A DNA stretch of 64,000 bases from Dyadobacter jiangsuensis. Lineage in GTDB: Bacteria; Bacteroidota; Bacteroidia; Cytophagales; Spirosomataceae. The stretch is taken from contig NZ_PYAS01000006.1 in assembly GCF_003014695.1 (NCBI RefSeq), positions 310,001-374,000 on the forward strand, read 5' to 3'. Under the pieces are notes generated by a model. That model ran no database searches and was not told the origin of the DNA. It saw nothing but the letters and a program-made list of their open reading frames with translations. Numbering within the stretch: position 1 is the first letter of the stretch; the number at the start of each line of letters is the position of its first letter. Both the position numbers and the translations under genes were made by a program. Shown here one piece after another: positions 44,115 through 53,347 of this stretch.

Positions 44115-45527
44115 TTGCTTAGTTTTTTTCGCGTAAATGCACGGTACCAGACCATCAGTTTAGTAGTATTCTTCCTGCTGCTCCGTCTCCCTTTTTTCCT
44201 GGGCGGCGCACCGTTGCTGATACCCGAGCTGAGCTGGATGCTCGTAGGCGAGCAAATGGGTCGTGGGTTTATGCTCTACCGCGATGTGTGGGACAACGTC
44301 AGTCCGTTCTCTGGCCTTACCTACTGGCTTATCGACAGCCTCTTTGGCCGTACGCAATGGGTGTACCAGCTGGCGGCCATGGGCGTTTCACTGGTACAGA
44401 TATTGTATTTCAACTACGTTATCCACTCCCGCGATGTGTTCCCCGAGCGCACATTCCTACCCGGTGCATTATACGCGCTGTTCCTGAATATTTCTTTTGA
44501 TATGGGCACATTGTCGCCTATGCTGCTGGCCAATACCTTCCTGCTTTTCGCATTCGGCTCGATTGTTAAAATGCTGGTCAGAAGAGAGGTAACCACGCAG
44601 GTTTTTGAGCTGGGGCTTTACATCGGTATCGCCACCCTTTTCTACCTGCCGGCGTCGCTTTTCATGGTATGGGCGTTTCTCGCATTGCTGTTCTATACGG
44701 GTTCCACTTTCCGCCACCATCTGCTTGGCCTGTTCGGTTCGATATTCCCGTTACTGATGGTCGTGTTGTTTTTCTATCTTAACAACGGCATGGAGAGCCT
44801 GAACCGAAACCTGCTCACGTCGGTATTCCAGGTAAAACAATACAACCTCAACGACTTTTCTTCCCTACTTGCGTCGCTATTGCTGCCGCTAGGCTTCGGG
44901 ATCATGGGTTTTATGCGGATTTTCACGACGCTCCGCTTTGTGAACTACCAGACGCGCATTCAGCAGGTAATGGCGCTATGGTTTATCGCCGCGGTATTTA
45001 CGATCCCATTGATGCAGTTCCTCGCTCCGATGCAATTCGTAATATTCATTCCGCCTGCTGCATTCTTCGCCACGCATTACTTCCAGAGTTTCAAAAAGAA
45101 CAGCTGGGCGGACGAGTTGCAGTTTACCCTCATGGGCGCGATGATCGTTTTGATACAGTATCAGGGATTAAGGGGCGTATTACCCGGCGTTTCCATGGGC
45201 AAGCTGGAAAACCTGCGGGCCAAACCCGCCAGTTTACCCGAGCAGATCCAGAACAAACGCATTCTGGTTTTAGGGCAAAATTCAGGAGAGTATATCAATA
45301 ATTTCACGGCCACCCCCTATCTCAACTGGGAACTGGCGAGCTACGATTTGCAGAATCTCGACAATTTTGACAGTGTGATCCACGTCTATGACAACTTCCG
45401 CAAGGATCCGCCCGAATATGTGATCGACAAGGTGAATATCATGCCGAAACTCCTGAACCGGGTTCCGGCATTGAAAAAGCAATATATTTTAAGCCCCTGG
45501 AAAGGTATTTACCAAAGAGCTTATTAG
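44115..45527 (+). CDS. integral membrane protein, DUF6427-like
   Basis: 470 residues with a TTG start at 44115. The first in-frame Met is about 40 residues later and would cut into a membrane helix, so TTG is preferred. About ten helices are predicted (ISLVVFFLLLRLPFFLGGAPLLI, FLPGALYALFLNISFDMGTLSPMLLANTFLLFAFGSIV, LASLLLPLGFGIMGFMRIFTTL). A soluble C-terminal domain of about 110 residues (KRILVLGQNSGEYINNF to the end) follows. It resembles the DUF6427 family of Bacteroidota, whose role is unknown. Its stop overlaps the stop of the convergent rpiB by 4 bp. Confidence 0.75.
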   Translation: MLSFFRVNARYQTISLVVFFLLLRLPFFLGGAPLLIPELSWMLVGEQMGRGFMLYRDVWDNVSPFSGLTYWLIDSLFGRTQWVYQLAAMGVSLVQILYFNYVIHSRDVFPERTFLPGALYALFLNISFDMGTLSPMLLANTFLLFAFGSIVKMLVRREVTTQVFELGLYIGIATLFYLPASLFMVWAFLALLFYTGSTFRHHLLGLFGSIFPLLMVVLFFYLNNGMESLNRNLLTSVFQVKQYNLNDFSSLLASLLLPLGFGIMGFMRIFTTLRFVNYQTRIQQVMALWFIAAVFTIPLMQFLAPMQFVIFIPPAAFFATHYFQSFKKNSWADELQFTLMGAMIVLIQYQGLRGVLPGVSMGKLENLRAKPASLPEQIQNKRILVLGQNSGEYINNFTATPYLNWELASYDLQNLDNFDSVIHVYDNFRKDPPEYVIDKVNIMPKLLNRVPALKKQYILSPWKGIYQRAY

Positions 45528-45955
45528 CAGGAAATCTTGTCGACGCGCGTCTGGTGACGGCCTCCTTCGAACTCGGTACTTAAAAAAGCTTCCAGGCTGG
45601 CCAACGCCGTTTCCAGCTCAATAAACCGCACAGGAAAACAAATCACGTTCGCATCGTTATGCTGGCGGGCCAAAGGCGCGAGCGGCAAATCCCACACGAG
45701 CGCAGCACGCACGCCCTGGTGCTTGTTCGCGGTAATGCACACGCCCTGTCCGCTTCCACAAAGCAGTACACCCTTTTCAAATTCCTTGCTTTCCACACCA
45801 CTGGCCACCGGGTGTGCGAAATCCGCGTAATCCGCCGAGTCAGCACTATATGTTCCAAAATCCTTTACTTCGAAACCATTGGTGGTAAGCCAGTCGATAA
45901 CCGGCTGCTTGTAGGGGAAACCTGCGTGATCGGAGCCGATAGCAATTTTTCTCAT
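45524..45955 (-). CDS. rpiB: ribose-5-phosphate isomerase B
   Basis: 143 residues, full length. IAIGSDHAGFPYKQPVIDWL holds the substrate-binding Asp-His, and GVLLCGSGQGVCITANKHQGVRAAL has the catalytic Cys and the anion-hole loop. It interconverts ribose-5-phosphate and ribulose-5-phosphate in the pentose phosphate pathway. A matching promoter is seen on the minus strand at 46038-46069. Confidence 0.93.
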   Translation of the reverse strand: MRKIAIGSDHAGFPYKQPVIDWLTTNGFEVKDFGTYSADSADYADFAHPVASGVESKEFEKGVLLCGSGQGVCITANKHQGVRAALVWDLPLAPLARQHNDANVICFPVRFIELETALASLEAFLSTEFEGGRHQTRVDKISC

Positions 45956-46037
45956 TACTTTTTTGTTAATTACAGTCCACCGTTCGTTAACGAAAGCGGA
46001 CAGAGTGAAAAGTTTTTTATTATTGGTGTTAATGGTA

Positions 46038-46069
46038 CAAAGTTACCATTATACTGATCAACAACTCAA
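46038..46069 (-). promoter_or_regulatory. promoter of rpiB
   Basis: On the minus strand TTG (46069-46067) and TAACTTTG (46045-46038), a perfect -7 box, are 21 nt apart. The start codon is 83 bp downstream. The promoter abuts the start of the divergent LOG-family gene at 46074. The palindrome TTCGTTAACGAA at 45983-45994 lies in the leader. Confidence 0.6.
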
Positions 46070-46073
46070 TTGA

Positions 46074-46856
46074 ATGCTAAATATGAGTGAAGAAGAAGTA
46101 AAACCTACCAATGGAGAATTAGTGGATGTTTCTCTCCTCAATCCGGCGGTCCCGGAAGATGAGAAAAGGATCAAGGAGGCGTTTGAAGACCGCAACTGGA
46201 ACGAAATCAAGAGTGCTGATTCATGGGTTGTATTCAAAGTAATGGCCGAATTCGTAGAAGGTTTTGACAAACTGGCCAAAATCGGCCCGTGCGTTTCGAT
46301 TTTCGGTTCTGCCCGTACTTTGCCCGACAATCCTCACTATAAAACCGCGGAAGAAATTGCGGCAAAGCTGGTACGTCACGGCTATGGCGTGATCACCGGT
46401 GGCGGTCCCGGTATTATGGAAGCCGGTAACAAAGGTGCGTTCCAGCAGGGCGGGAAATCCGTCGGGTTAAATATCAAACTGCCGTTCGAGCAGCATAGCA
46501 ACCCGTACATCGACCACGACAAGAGCATTAACTTCGATTTCTTCTTCGTGCGGAAAGTGATGTTCGTGAAATACTCGCAAGGCTTCATCGTAATGCCCGG
46601 CGGGTTTGGTACGCTCGATGAACTTTTCGAAGCGATGACATTGATCCAGACCAAAAAAATCGGCCGTTTCCCGATTGTACTCGTGGGTACCGCCTACTGG
46701 TCGGGGCTGATCGACTGGATCAAAGGAACCATGCTGACCGAGCACAATATCAATCCGGAAGACCTGAAATTGATCAGCCTGGTGGATACCCCCGACGAGG
46801 CGGTGAAAGTGATCGACACGTTCTATTCGAAATACCTCCTGAAACCCAACTTCTAA
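46074..46856 (+). CDS. LOG family (TIGR00730) protein
   Basis: 260 residues from ATG 46074, with a second ATG at 46083 (MSEEEVKP) equally possible. The Rossmann-like LOG fold is shown by CVSIFGSARTLPDNPHY, VITGGGPGIMEAGNKGAFQQGGKSVGLNIKLPFEQ and the signature PGGFGTLDELFEAMTLIQ. Members are cytokinin-riboside-5'-monophosphate phosphoribohydrolases, or general nucleotide-ribose hydrolases in bacteria. The acidic 75-residue N-terminal extension is typical of the longer Bacteroidota form. Single gene, divergent from rpiB. Confidence 0.92.
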   Translation: MLNMSEEEVKPTNGELVDVSLLNPAVPEDEKRIKEAFEDRNWNEIKSADSWVVFKVMAEFVEGFDKLAKIGPCVSIFGSARTLPDNPHYKTAEEIAAKLVRHGYGVITGGGPGIMEAGNKGAFQQGGKSVGLNIKLPFEQHSNPYIDHDKSINFDFFFVRKVMFVKYSQGFIVMPGGFGTLDELFEAMTLIQTKKIGRFPIVLVGTAYWSGLIDWIKGTMLTEHNINPEDLKLISLVDTPDEAVKVIDTFYSKYLLKPNF

Positions 46857-46871
46857 CAACCGATATTCTCC

Positions 46872-46916
46872 AAGCCGGGCCAGACCATCAGAACGACAGG
46901 TATGGCCCGGCTTTTT
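46872..46916 (+). terminator. terminator of the LOG gene overlapping the next gene's 3' end
   Basis: An 11-bp stem AAGCCGGGCCA/TGGCCCGGCTT with a 20-nt loop, then TTTTTG on the plus strand. The right arm lies within the last codons of the convergent helix-hairpin-helix gene, whose stop codon is in the loop. Confidence 0.8.
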
Positions 46917-47853
46917 GTATCATCGCCTCATCCAGCACTTTTACATTCCGCAATTCTTCCAGGGAACGGAACGGCCCGTGCTGTGTGCGGTAGTTGACCA
47001 GGATTTGCAACTGCTTCCGGTTTCGCAGGTAAGGATGCCTGCCAAGCTCCTCGATGGTTGCCGTATTGATATTGATCTTTTTAACCCCATTACCTACCCT
47101 CGCAAAACGCTTCAACTCGGATAACGCAACGGAATCGAGTCCGTAAACTTCATTAAACTGGTCGACGGAATGAAATCCGCCCAGCCCGTCACGAAACTTC
47201 AAAATACGCAACGCGAGCTTGCTCCCAATCCCGTTCAGGCGAATCAGCGCCGTCGTGTCGCATTGATTAATGTCGAATGCCTGAATGGTGTTTTTTACCT
47301 CGTATCTGCGGGTTGTGCTTGAATAAGGCTTGGAAAAACTCTGCTGTGCTGCCTCAAAACCCGGTTTCTGATCCCGAATCATAATATACTTTTCCAAACG
47401 TGCATACAGATCAGGCGGGAAATCGTAAATCTTCATCAGATCTTCCTTCCGATTGAAGCGCCCGCCCTTGCTCCTGAATCTTTCAATGCGCCCGGCCAGG
47501 AACCCTGAAATACCAACCCCCATCAGCTCACGCTCCGAGGCAGTATTGGGGTCAAATCTGACGAGTTTTATTTGTTCAGGCCTCAATGCAGCCGGCTCAT
47601 TGGAGGCAGCGTTTCGCTTGCGAGGCTTGTATGAGGCTGCCTGCTGTTTTTCCAAAAGCAATGCAATGCTATCCAGCACCCTACGCTCAGGCCGCGGGCT
47701 ACCAACAGGCACGAAGGGCAGTATCCAGCGCCGGAAAACGAAGGGCATCCACATGATCACCGCGCAGCCAAGCATCATCACCAAAGCACCGCGCGCCTCT
47801 TTTCGGGATATTCCGAAAAAGTCCTGTAATCCATTTAAAATTTTCTGATACAT
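46888..47853 (-). CDS. helix-hairpin-helix protein with N-terminal membrane helix (ComEA-like)
   Basis: 321 residues. A membrane helix at about 24-44 (ALVMMLGCAVIMWMPFVF) is followed by a basic linker and three helix-hairpin-helix units. They begin at RFDPNTASERELMGVGISGFLAGRI (about 98), AFDINQCDTTALIRLNGIGSKLALRI (about 190) and INTATIEELGRHPYLRNRKQLQIL (about 262). ComEA-like proteins bind double-stranded DNA during uptake. The three-unit Bacteroidota form is usually annotated only by domain. Single gene, role in DNA uptake not shown. Confidence 0.85.
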   Translation of the reverse strand: MYQKILNGLQDFFGISRKEARGALVMMLGCAVIMWMPFVFRRWILPFVPVGSPRPERRVLDSIALLLEKQQAASYKPRKRNAASNEPAALRPEQIKLVRFDPNTASERELMGVGISGFLAGRIERFRSKGGRFNRKEDLMKIYDFPPDLYARLEKYIMIRDQKPGFEAAQQSFSKPYSSTTRRYEVKNTIQAFDINQCDTTALIRLNGIGSKLALRILKFRDGLGGFHSVDQFNEVYGLDSVALSELKRFARVGNGVKKININTATIEELGRHPYLRNRKQLQILVNYRTQHGPFRSLEELRNVKVLDEAMIQKAGPYLSF

Positions 47854-47922
47854 ACGTCGGGATTGTTTTCTCCTTTTGACGCTGCACCTGCATTTTGGTA
47901 ACAGGTTTTAAAACACAAATGA

Positions 47923-47942
47923 GCAGACGGTAAGCCGCCTGC
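47923..47942 (-). terminator. possible terminator of the DUF4097 gene
   Basis: On the minus strand GCAGGCGG-CTTA-CCGTCTGC forms an 8-bp stem with one G-T pair and a 4-nt loop, followed by TCATTTGTGTTTT. The T-run is interrupted. Confidence 0.5.
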
Positions 47943-47970
47943 CCATTTTGAACCTTAATTATATATGTAA

Positions 47971-49014
47971 TTACTGATTTACGTAAACACCACCCGCGTT
48001 GGCCGACAATGTTACCGGAACACCTCCGCCATTCATTTTGCCCTGAACACGGTCTTTTTCCGCCGAACCATCAAAGTTTTTAAGCGGAATAGCCACTTTG
48101 TTACCTCTCAGGTTCAAGTCGACACCTTTATCCAGCGGCATGGTCACGCGCACGCTGCCTGCGGAAGTGGAAAGATCTACATATTTACCCAGTGATTTCA
48201 GTTCCAGCTCAATGCTGCCGGCGCTGGTACTAGCACGCACGCTGCCCGAAACATCGGCCAACCGCACCGAACCACCCGAAGTACCGGCGTCGAGTGAACC
48301 GTCTACACCCTCGCCACGGATGCTTCCGCCACTGGTGTGTGCCAAAATGTCTCCATTCAATTTGTTCAGTTCAATGCTGCCGCCGGAGGTTTTGAGCTCG
48401 ATTTTTCCTTTCAATTCATTGGCTTTAATGCTACCGCCGCTGGTATGCAGGTTAATTTCCTTGCTGCAATGCGCCACATCGATGCTACCGCCGGAAGTTC
48501 TGCCATGGATTATGCCGTCGAGGTCGTCGATTTTCAAGCTTCCTCCACTTGTCTGGAAGTTTTGCGATCCGGTCAATGCAGCGATTTTAATGCTTCCGCC
48601 GCTGGTTTTAAGGTTAGTGGCTACGTTACGCGGGGCCGTCACTTTGAATGCGATGGAAATGCTCTTTTTCTCATTCCATTGCAGATTGCTCTTTCTTTTT
48701 GCGGTGGCGATCACCTTGTTGCCTTCGGTGCCGATCAGGATATCGTAATCTTCGAGGCGATCTTCAATTTCCTCTTTACTCAATTCCTTGTTCCCGTTCC
48801 AGCCATTGCTACGTATGTACATTTCCACCTTGAAACCGTCGGATTGGCCGCCCAGAACAGAAATCGAGCCCCCGGAAGTTTCTACCTGTAATTCTTTCAG
48901 AGATGAACCGTTGAAGTTTTTTGTAACGTAAGGTTTGTCATCATCGCCTTGTGCACACGCACTTACGAAACACAGCGCGGACAGGACGAAAGTTAGTAGT
49001 TGTTTAATTTTCAT
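47971..49014 (-). CDS. DUF4097-type repetitive beta-helix protein
   Basis: 347 residues from ATG 49014. The frame continues to 49056, but MKIKQLLTFVLSALCFVSACAQ is the signal peptide, with a possible lipobox ending in Cys at VSAC. The mature part is a run of about eight to ten short units of about 18-20 residues containing TSGGSI or TSAGSI, as in the DUF4097 beta-solenoid family. It is an envelope protein with a long repetitive strand-turn structure. Its activity is not known. Confidence 0.85.
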   Translation of the reverse strand: MKIKQLLTFVLSALCFVSACAQGDDDKPYVTKNFNGSSLKELQVETSGGSISVLGGQSDGFKVEMYIRSNGWNGNKELSKEEIEDRLEDYDILIGTEGNKVIATAKRKSNLQWNEKKSISIAFKVTAPRNVATNLKTSGGSIKIAALTGSQNFQTSGGSLKIDDLDGIIHGRTSGGSIDVAHCSKEINLHTSGGSIKANELKGKIELKTSGGSIELNKLNGDILAHTSGGSIRGEGVDGSLDAGTSGGSVRLADVSGSVRASTSAGSIELELKSLGKYVDLSTSAGSVRVTMPLDKGVDLNLRGNKVAIPLKNFDGSAEKDRVQGKMNGGGVPVTLSANAGGVYVNQ

Positions 49015-49134
49015 GGGATCTGTGATTTGTTTGCCCAATGATGTAAAAGCCGGCACCCAGGTTGCATGCAGTCTCCTTAAAAGTTACAACCCGGTACAAT
49101 TTTTGCTATTTTAGATTCAAAACCAGCTAAAACC

Positions 49135-49389
49135 ATGAAGACATATCGCGTAAAAGCCGTCCGGGAATCCGAGGAACAATTGGTGTTCGAAATCCTTCAA
49201 AACCTCCAGAGAAAAGGAACCATCGTATTTGAAGAAGAGCAAGCCGATCCGAATGCAACGCTGCCGGACTCAAAACGCCCTAAAGCAGCTACACCTGCCA
49301 CAGAGGAGCAGGTGCAGGAGATTATTGATGAAGCGGAGTTAATACCTTATTATTCCGAACAGGAGGCGAAAAAAATCCTCCATTTGTAA
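49135..49389 (+). CDS. small acidic protein of unknown function
   Basis: 84 residues. It has an N-terminal MKTYRVKAVRESEEQLVFEILQNLQRKGTI beta-alpha start, then a long acidic stretch with EEEQADPN and a C-terminal helix EEQVQEIIDEAEL ending in ILHL. The shape resembles the small antitoxin-like proteins that carry a C-terminal tail, but no toxin gene follows. TATTTTAG at 49107-49114 is a one-mismatch -7 box close to the ATG. I do not recognise a family. Confidence 0.65.
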   Translation: MKTYRVKAVRESEEQLVFEILQNLQRKGTIVFEEEQADPNATLPDSKRPKAATPATEEQVQEIIDEAELIPYYSEQEAKKILHL

Positions 49390-49392
49390 GGA

Positions 49393-49749
49393 TTATTTTT
49401 TGCGGATTTCGACGACCTTGATTTCGTCATACGTTGCGGTGCGGCCCCAACCACACTGTACGGTACTTTTTGACCCTGTCAGGCTATATTTCAAATGGAC
49501 CGGTGTGAAGCTGTAATAATCTTCAATTTTCCCCAGTTCCTTCTCTATTTTAGCACGGGACGCTTCGTTGGGCAGCACCGAATAGGTCGAATCCTTCGAA
49601 GCGATCGAGAAATGCCATGAACAACCGTCGGTAGCGAGCATGTTTGTCCAGGTTGCGTCTGTTTCGTAAACCTGTTCATTCACGTCGCCACTTTCATCAT
49701 GGCAGCCTATCCAGGCCAGCAAACCGAATAAAACAATCAGTACTTTCAT
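49393..49749 (-). CDS. small lipoprotein of unknown function
   Basis: 118 residues. The start MKVLIVLFGLLAWIGCHDESG has a lipobox-like Cys16. The rest is a small beta-rich domain (CSWHFSIASKDSTYSVLPNE, YSFTPVHLKYSLTGSKSTVQCGWGRTATYDEIKVVEIRKK) with two further Cys that could form a disulphide. No family recognised. It is convergent with the small acidic gene (3 bp between stops). Confidence 0.7.
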   Translation of the reverse strand: MKVLIVLFGLLAWIGCHDESGDVNEQVYETDATWTNMLATDGCSWHFSIASKDSTYSVLPNEASRAKIEKELGKIEDYYSFTPVHLKYSLTGSKSTVQCGWGRTATYDEIKVVEIRKK

Positions 49750-49793
49750 GGTTAAAGGGGTTTAATCTGAGGTTAGACACACCCGTTTCCGAA

Positions 49794-51212
49794 TTAGTTG
49801 GAAGCAAAATCACTTTTCTGCTTTTTAAGGAATCCGGCAAACCACTTCCCCGACTCCTTCACCGTGCGCTCCTGGGTTTTAAAGTCCACAAATACCAGAC
49901 CAAAACGGGCGGAGTAACCATGCGCCCATTCGAAGTTATCCAGTAACGTCCATGCGAAATAACCGGTAACATTGACGCCATCGTTCTTCGCCCTTAGAAC
50001 GGCATCGAGGTAATCCTTGTAATATGCCTTCCGCCCCTGGTCATCCACTTTCCCATCCTGCGGCTTGTCTTTGAATGCCGCCCCGTTTTCAGTAATCACC
50101 AACTCACGAACGCCCTTGTACCGCTGAAACTGCTTTAATATCTCGTACATTCCGTTAGGGCTGATCTCCCATCCCAGGCCAGTCGTGGGAACATTCCTGA
50201 GCGTGGCCGGCACTTCTTTCAGCCACATTACCGGCGCGAGGTACGAATGCTGTACCACCACACTGAAATAGTTTTGCAGTCCCCAGAAGTCAAAATCGAA
50301 TTTCAGCCTCTCACGGTCGCCCTCGCGCATGAACCGTTTGATATTCGATAGAAACGGAAATGCGTCTTTGGGATAACCCAGCCCTAATGCCGGCTCGATA
50401 AAAAGCCGGTTCATAAGTGCATCCGCCCGGCGCGCCGCACGAATATCCGCCGCACTCTGGCTATTAGGAACCACGTAGGAGCAGGAAATCGCATTACCAA
50501 TGCGTGCTTCGGGCAATAGTCGCCGCAGTACCCGGCCGCCTTCTGCCTGGCTGAGAGCCAGGTGGTGCACCACCGGCAGGAAATTGTGTATACCCTTGTT
50601 TCCCGGAGCATGCTCGCCGGTAGTATAGCCAAGCCCGGCCACCGCCATGGGCTCATTGAGCACAATCCAGTGCCTTACGCGATCCCCAAATGCATGGGCG
50701 CATACGGCGGTGTATTCCGCAAACCACTCCACAATGCGCCTGTTCTTCCAGCCGCCGGACTTCTCCAATACCTGCGGTAAATCCCAATGGTACAGCGTAA
50801 TCCACGGTTCTATACCCAACGCAATGCATTGATCAATCAGCCGGTTATAATAATCGATGCCTGCCTGGTTCACACGCCCGTGCCCATCAGGCAATATGCG
50901 CGACCACGAAATTGAAAACCGGAACTGCTCAAACCCCAGCTCCTTCACCAGTCCGAGGTCCTGCTCGTAACGGTGGTAGAAATCACAGGCATGCCGCGCA
51001 TGATCGCCATTCCGGATCTTGCCTTTCTTTCTTGCAAAAACATCCCATACGCAATCGCTCCGGCCATCATGATGCACGGCCCCCTCGATCTGGTATGCTG
51101 CCGTTGCTACCCCCCATTTGAAATCACTCCCAAAATCCTCCCGCGACAAAGGGGCCGCCGACGAAGGCCGGTACCCCGATTGTTTTATATGTTGATTAAT
51201 AACTGTTGTCAA
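49794..51212 (-). CDS. glycoside hydrolase family 1 (beta-glucosidase type)
   Basis: 472 residues. It has the GH1 TIM barrel with the acid/base Glu in VLNEPMAVAGLGY at about 187 and the nucleophile Glu in LVITENGAAFKD at about 370. The start WGVATAAYQIEGAVHHDGRSDCVWD is diagnostic. There is no signal peptide, so it is cytosolic, splitting short beta-glucosides after uptake. TAACTTTC at about 51240-51247 on the minus strand is a one-mismatch -7 box. A single gene, not part of a SusC/SusD locus. Confidence 0.93.
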   Translation of the reverse strand: MTTVINQHIKQSGYRPSSAAPLSREDFGSDFKWGVATAAYQIEGAVHHDGRSDCVWDVFARKKGKIRNGDHARHACDFYHRYEQDLGLVKELGFEQFRFSISWSRILPDGHGRVNQAGIDYYNRLIDQCIALGIEPWITLYHWDLPQVLEKSGGWKNRRIVEWFAEYTAVCAHAFGDRVRHWIVLNEPMAVAGLGYTTGEHAPGNKGIHNFLPVVHHLALSQAEGGRVLRRLLPEARIGNAISCSYVVPNSQSAADIRAARRADALMNRLFIEPALGLGYPKDAFPFLSNIKRFMREGDRERLKFDFDFWGLQNYFSVVVQHSYLAPVMWLKEVPATLRNVPTTGLGWEISPNGMYEILKQFQRYKGVRELVITENGAAFKDKPQDGKVDDQGRKAYYKDYLDAVLRAKNDGVNVTGYFAWTLLDNFEWAHGYSARFGLVFVDFKTQERTVKESGKWFAGFLKKQKSDFASN

Positions 51213-51263
51213 GTCTGTGTACCGGTTACTTTCAGATACGAAAGTTAAAACTAATATGTAAAC

Positions 51264-51301
51264 AAAAGCCCTTCGCCCGGAAACTGCGGACGAAGGGCTT
51301 T
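51264..51301 (-). terminator. terminator of the T9SS-sorted protein gene
   Basis: On the minus strand AAAGCCCTTCG pairs with CGAAGGGCTTT across a 15-nt loop, followed by TGTTT. It lies 31 bp after the stop. Confidence 0.85.
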
Positions 51302-51331
51302 CACGAATGCCGATCCAGGGGCTTTGGGAGC

Positions 51332-53290
51332 TTATCTTACGACCAGGATTTTACGCATCAGCGGACCATTGTTGATTTTCACGTAGTAGGTTCCCTGCGT
51401 CAGTTTCGTCAGGTCTACTTCGTTGGCCGAATCCGGCGTCGCATTCAGCACCAATGCACCTGTCTGAGCGTAAACCTTCACATTCGTGACCTGCTGGTTG
51501 CTGCTCACTTTGATGCGGTCCACTGTCGGGTTTGGATAAACATTCAGCTGCTCCTGGCCGTCGAAATTGAGGCTCTTGATCGCGCTGTAAGCGAATGTTT
51601 CGTCCAGATCCACCATTTTCAACCGGTAAAGATTCACGGCAAATGGATTAGTGTGGGTATAGGTGTATGTTTCGAGTTCCTTGCTTTCACCTTTTGCCTC
51701 AACCTGTGCAAGTGCTGTCCAATTTTTACCGTCCTGGCTGTGCTGCACCTCGAAGTAAGCCGAGTTGGTTTCAGCGGTAGTAGCCCAAGCCAGTTGCGCA
51801 ACCGACCCTTCTTTTTTCGCAGAGAATGCGGACAGCGTTACAGGCAATGGAGGACCTGAGAAAGTAAGACATGCGTTGTCTGCAAGCAGGTCATTCCCAT
51901 TCGATGAGAGCAACACGCGCACAAATTTGCTACCCGAAGGAACTGTTCCTGCCAATGTATATTTTTCGAGGCCCCACGTTCCGCTGTTAAGCTGCTTTGT
52001 TATCTCCTTGGTGATCTGGCCAAGTTCTGTCTGAGCTTCGCTAAGGAACACCAGTTGGATCTTCTGACTATTGGAGGTGCTGAATGCAGCATAGATATTC
52101 AAAGTAACCTGGTTTCCGGTGGTGGTCTGCAATTCTACATCCTGCCAGAATTTGCCGGCACCGCTCAATTTTGCTCCGTTTACACCGCATACTGCGTAGG
52201 TCGGCTCAACTGTCAATGTACCTGTTACGTTCCAATTGTTCGTACCGTTTTCGAAGCTAGGGTTCTGTAATGTGTTGCCATTACACTCCTGGCAGGTAGC
52301 CGGCTGAGTGACAGTCGTACAGATTGCATCTACCTTGAAATAATCTCCCGACGAATAGAGCGAGAAGCGAACTTTTGTAGCTCCCGCCGGTGCAGTAGCA
52401 GAAATCGAGAATTGTTTCAGTTTACTGTCGACCACTTTATAATCCATTTCCACAACCGCTTCACCGGAATTAATCTTGTTTCCAGCACCATCATAGAAAG
52501 TAAGCTTGAACTGGTGTGTCGCGCCCGTATTATGTGTGCCACCGTAGGCAGTCACATCCACTTTCGCACCGGCCACCACATTAATATCCTGCCATATCGA
52601 ACCTGTGCCAGTGATCAATCCATTTTTGCTGCCGCACATTTCGTATGAATCGTCAGTACCAAAGTTTGTTCCGCTGGATTTAGACCAATCGTTTGTACCG
52701 TTTTCGAAACTTGCATTTTTAATATATTGGTTGGAGTTCACGCAGTCGCAGTCCACCGGGGTTGCAGGAGGTGTGATCTTCATACATGCCGCATCCACTT
52801 TGAAATAGTTACCACTTGAATACAGCAGGAAACGAACTTTTGCAGTATTCGCAGGCGCAGTTGCCGACATCGTGTAAAGTTGCAACTGATTTCCACTGCC
52901 TACTTCGTAGTTCATTGACTTCACAATCGCATCACCGATCTGGTTTCCGCCTGATGTAAAGAAAATCAGTTTGAACTCGTGCGTTTTGCTATTATCGTGC
53001 GTACCACCATATACGCTCAGGTTGATTGTACTTCCGGCAGCCACGTTGTTAATGTCTTGCCACACAGATCCTGAACCGGTGATCAACCCATTCTTGTCGC
53101 CGCACATGTTGTATGCGTCGTCCGTACCGAAGTTGGTGTTGGTTGATTTCGACCAGCCCGTAGTTCCGTTTTCGAAACTGGCGTTGGTCAGCACGTTGTT
53201 CTCACAACCACAACTGGTTGTGGCATGGGCCTGGAAGGCGAAGCCCAGGCTTAAGAGTAAAAGGCTTAAGAGAAACGTAAAATTTTTCAT
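51332..53290 (-). CDS. secreted protein with three repeated domains and a T9SS sorting domain
   Basis: 652 residues. A signal peptide ends AFQAHA. Three related domains of about 150 residues follow, starting at about 26, 180 and 336. Each opens with Cys-rich LTNASFENGTTGWSKS-type sequence and contains DDAYNMCGDKNGLITG and SVWQDI. They look like carbohydrate-binding-module (jelly-roll) domains. A fibronectin-like linker (LSAFSAKKEGSVAQLAWATTAE, from about 488) and a T9SS type A sorting domain (LNVYPNPTVDRIKVSS to the terminal KILVVR) complete it. It is exported through T9SS and either anchored or released. Repeats 1 and 2 are nearly identical in places, so they probably arose by duplication. 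Binding target unknown. Confidence 0.88.
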   Translation of the reverse strand: MKNFTFLLSLLLLSLGFAFQAHATTSCGCENNVLTNASFENGTTGWSKSTNTNFGTDDAYNMCGDKNGLITGSGSVWQDINNVAAGSTINLSVYGGTHDNSKTHEFKLIFFTSGGNQIGDAIVKSMNYEVGSGNQLQLYTMSATAPANTAKVRFLLYSSGNYFKVDAACMKITPPATPVDCDCVNSNQYIKNASFENGTNDWSKSSGTNFGTDDSYEMCGSKNGLITGTGSIWQDINVVAGAKVDVTAYGGTHNTGATHQFKLTFYDGAGNKINSGEAVVEMDYKVVDSKLKQFSISATAPAGATKVRFSLYSSGDYFKVDAICTTVTQPATCQECNGNTLQNPSFENGTNNWNVTGTLTVEPTYAVCGVNGAKLSGAGKFWQDVELQTTTGNQVTLNIYAAFSTSNSQKIQLVFLSEAQTELGQITKEITKQLNSGTWGLEKYTLAGTVPSGSKFVRVLLSSNGNDLLADNACLTFSGPPLPVTLSAFSAKKEGSVAQLAWATTAETNSAYFEVQHSQDGKNWTALAQVEAKGESKELETYTYTHTNPFAVNLYRLKMVDLDETFAYSAIKSLNFDGQEQLNVYPNPTVDRIKVSSNQQVTNVKVYAQTGALVLNATPDSANEVDLTKLTQGTYYVKINNGPLMRKILVVR

Positions 53291-53347
53291 AACGTATTTG
53301 ATTTGTAATTGATTAGCTGCACTGGCTTGTCAACAAAATGTACGTCA

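Noticed and set aside
49135-49749. Small acidic protein and lipoprotein considered as a toxin-antitoxin pair
   Set aside because: They are convergent rather than in one operon, and the second has a lipoprotein signal.
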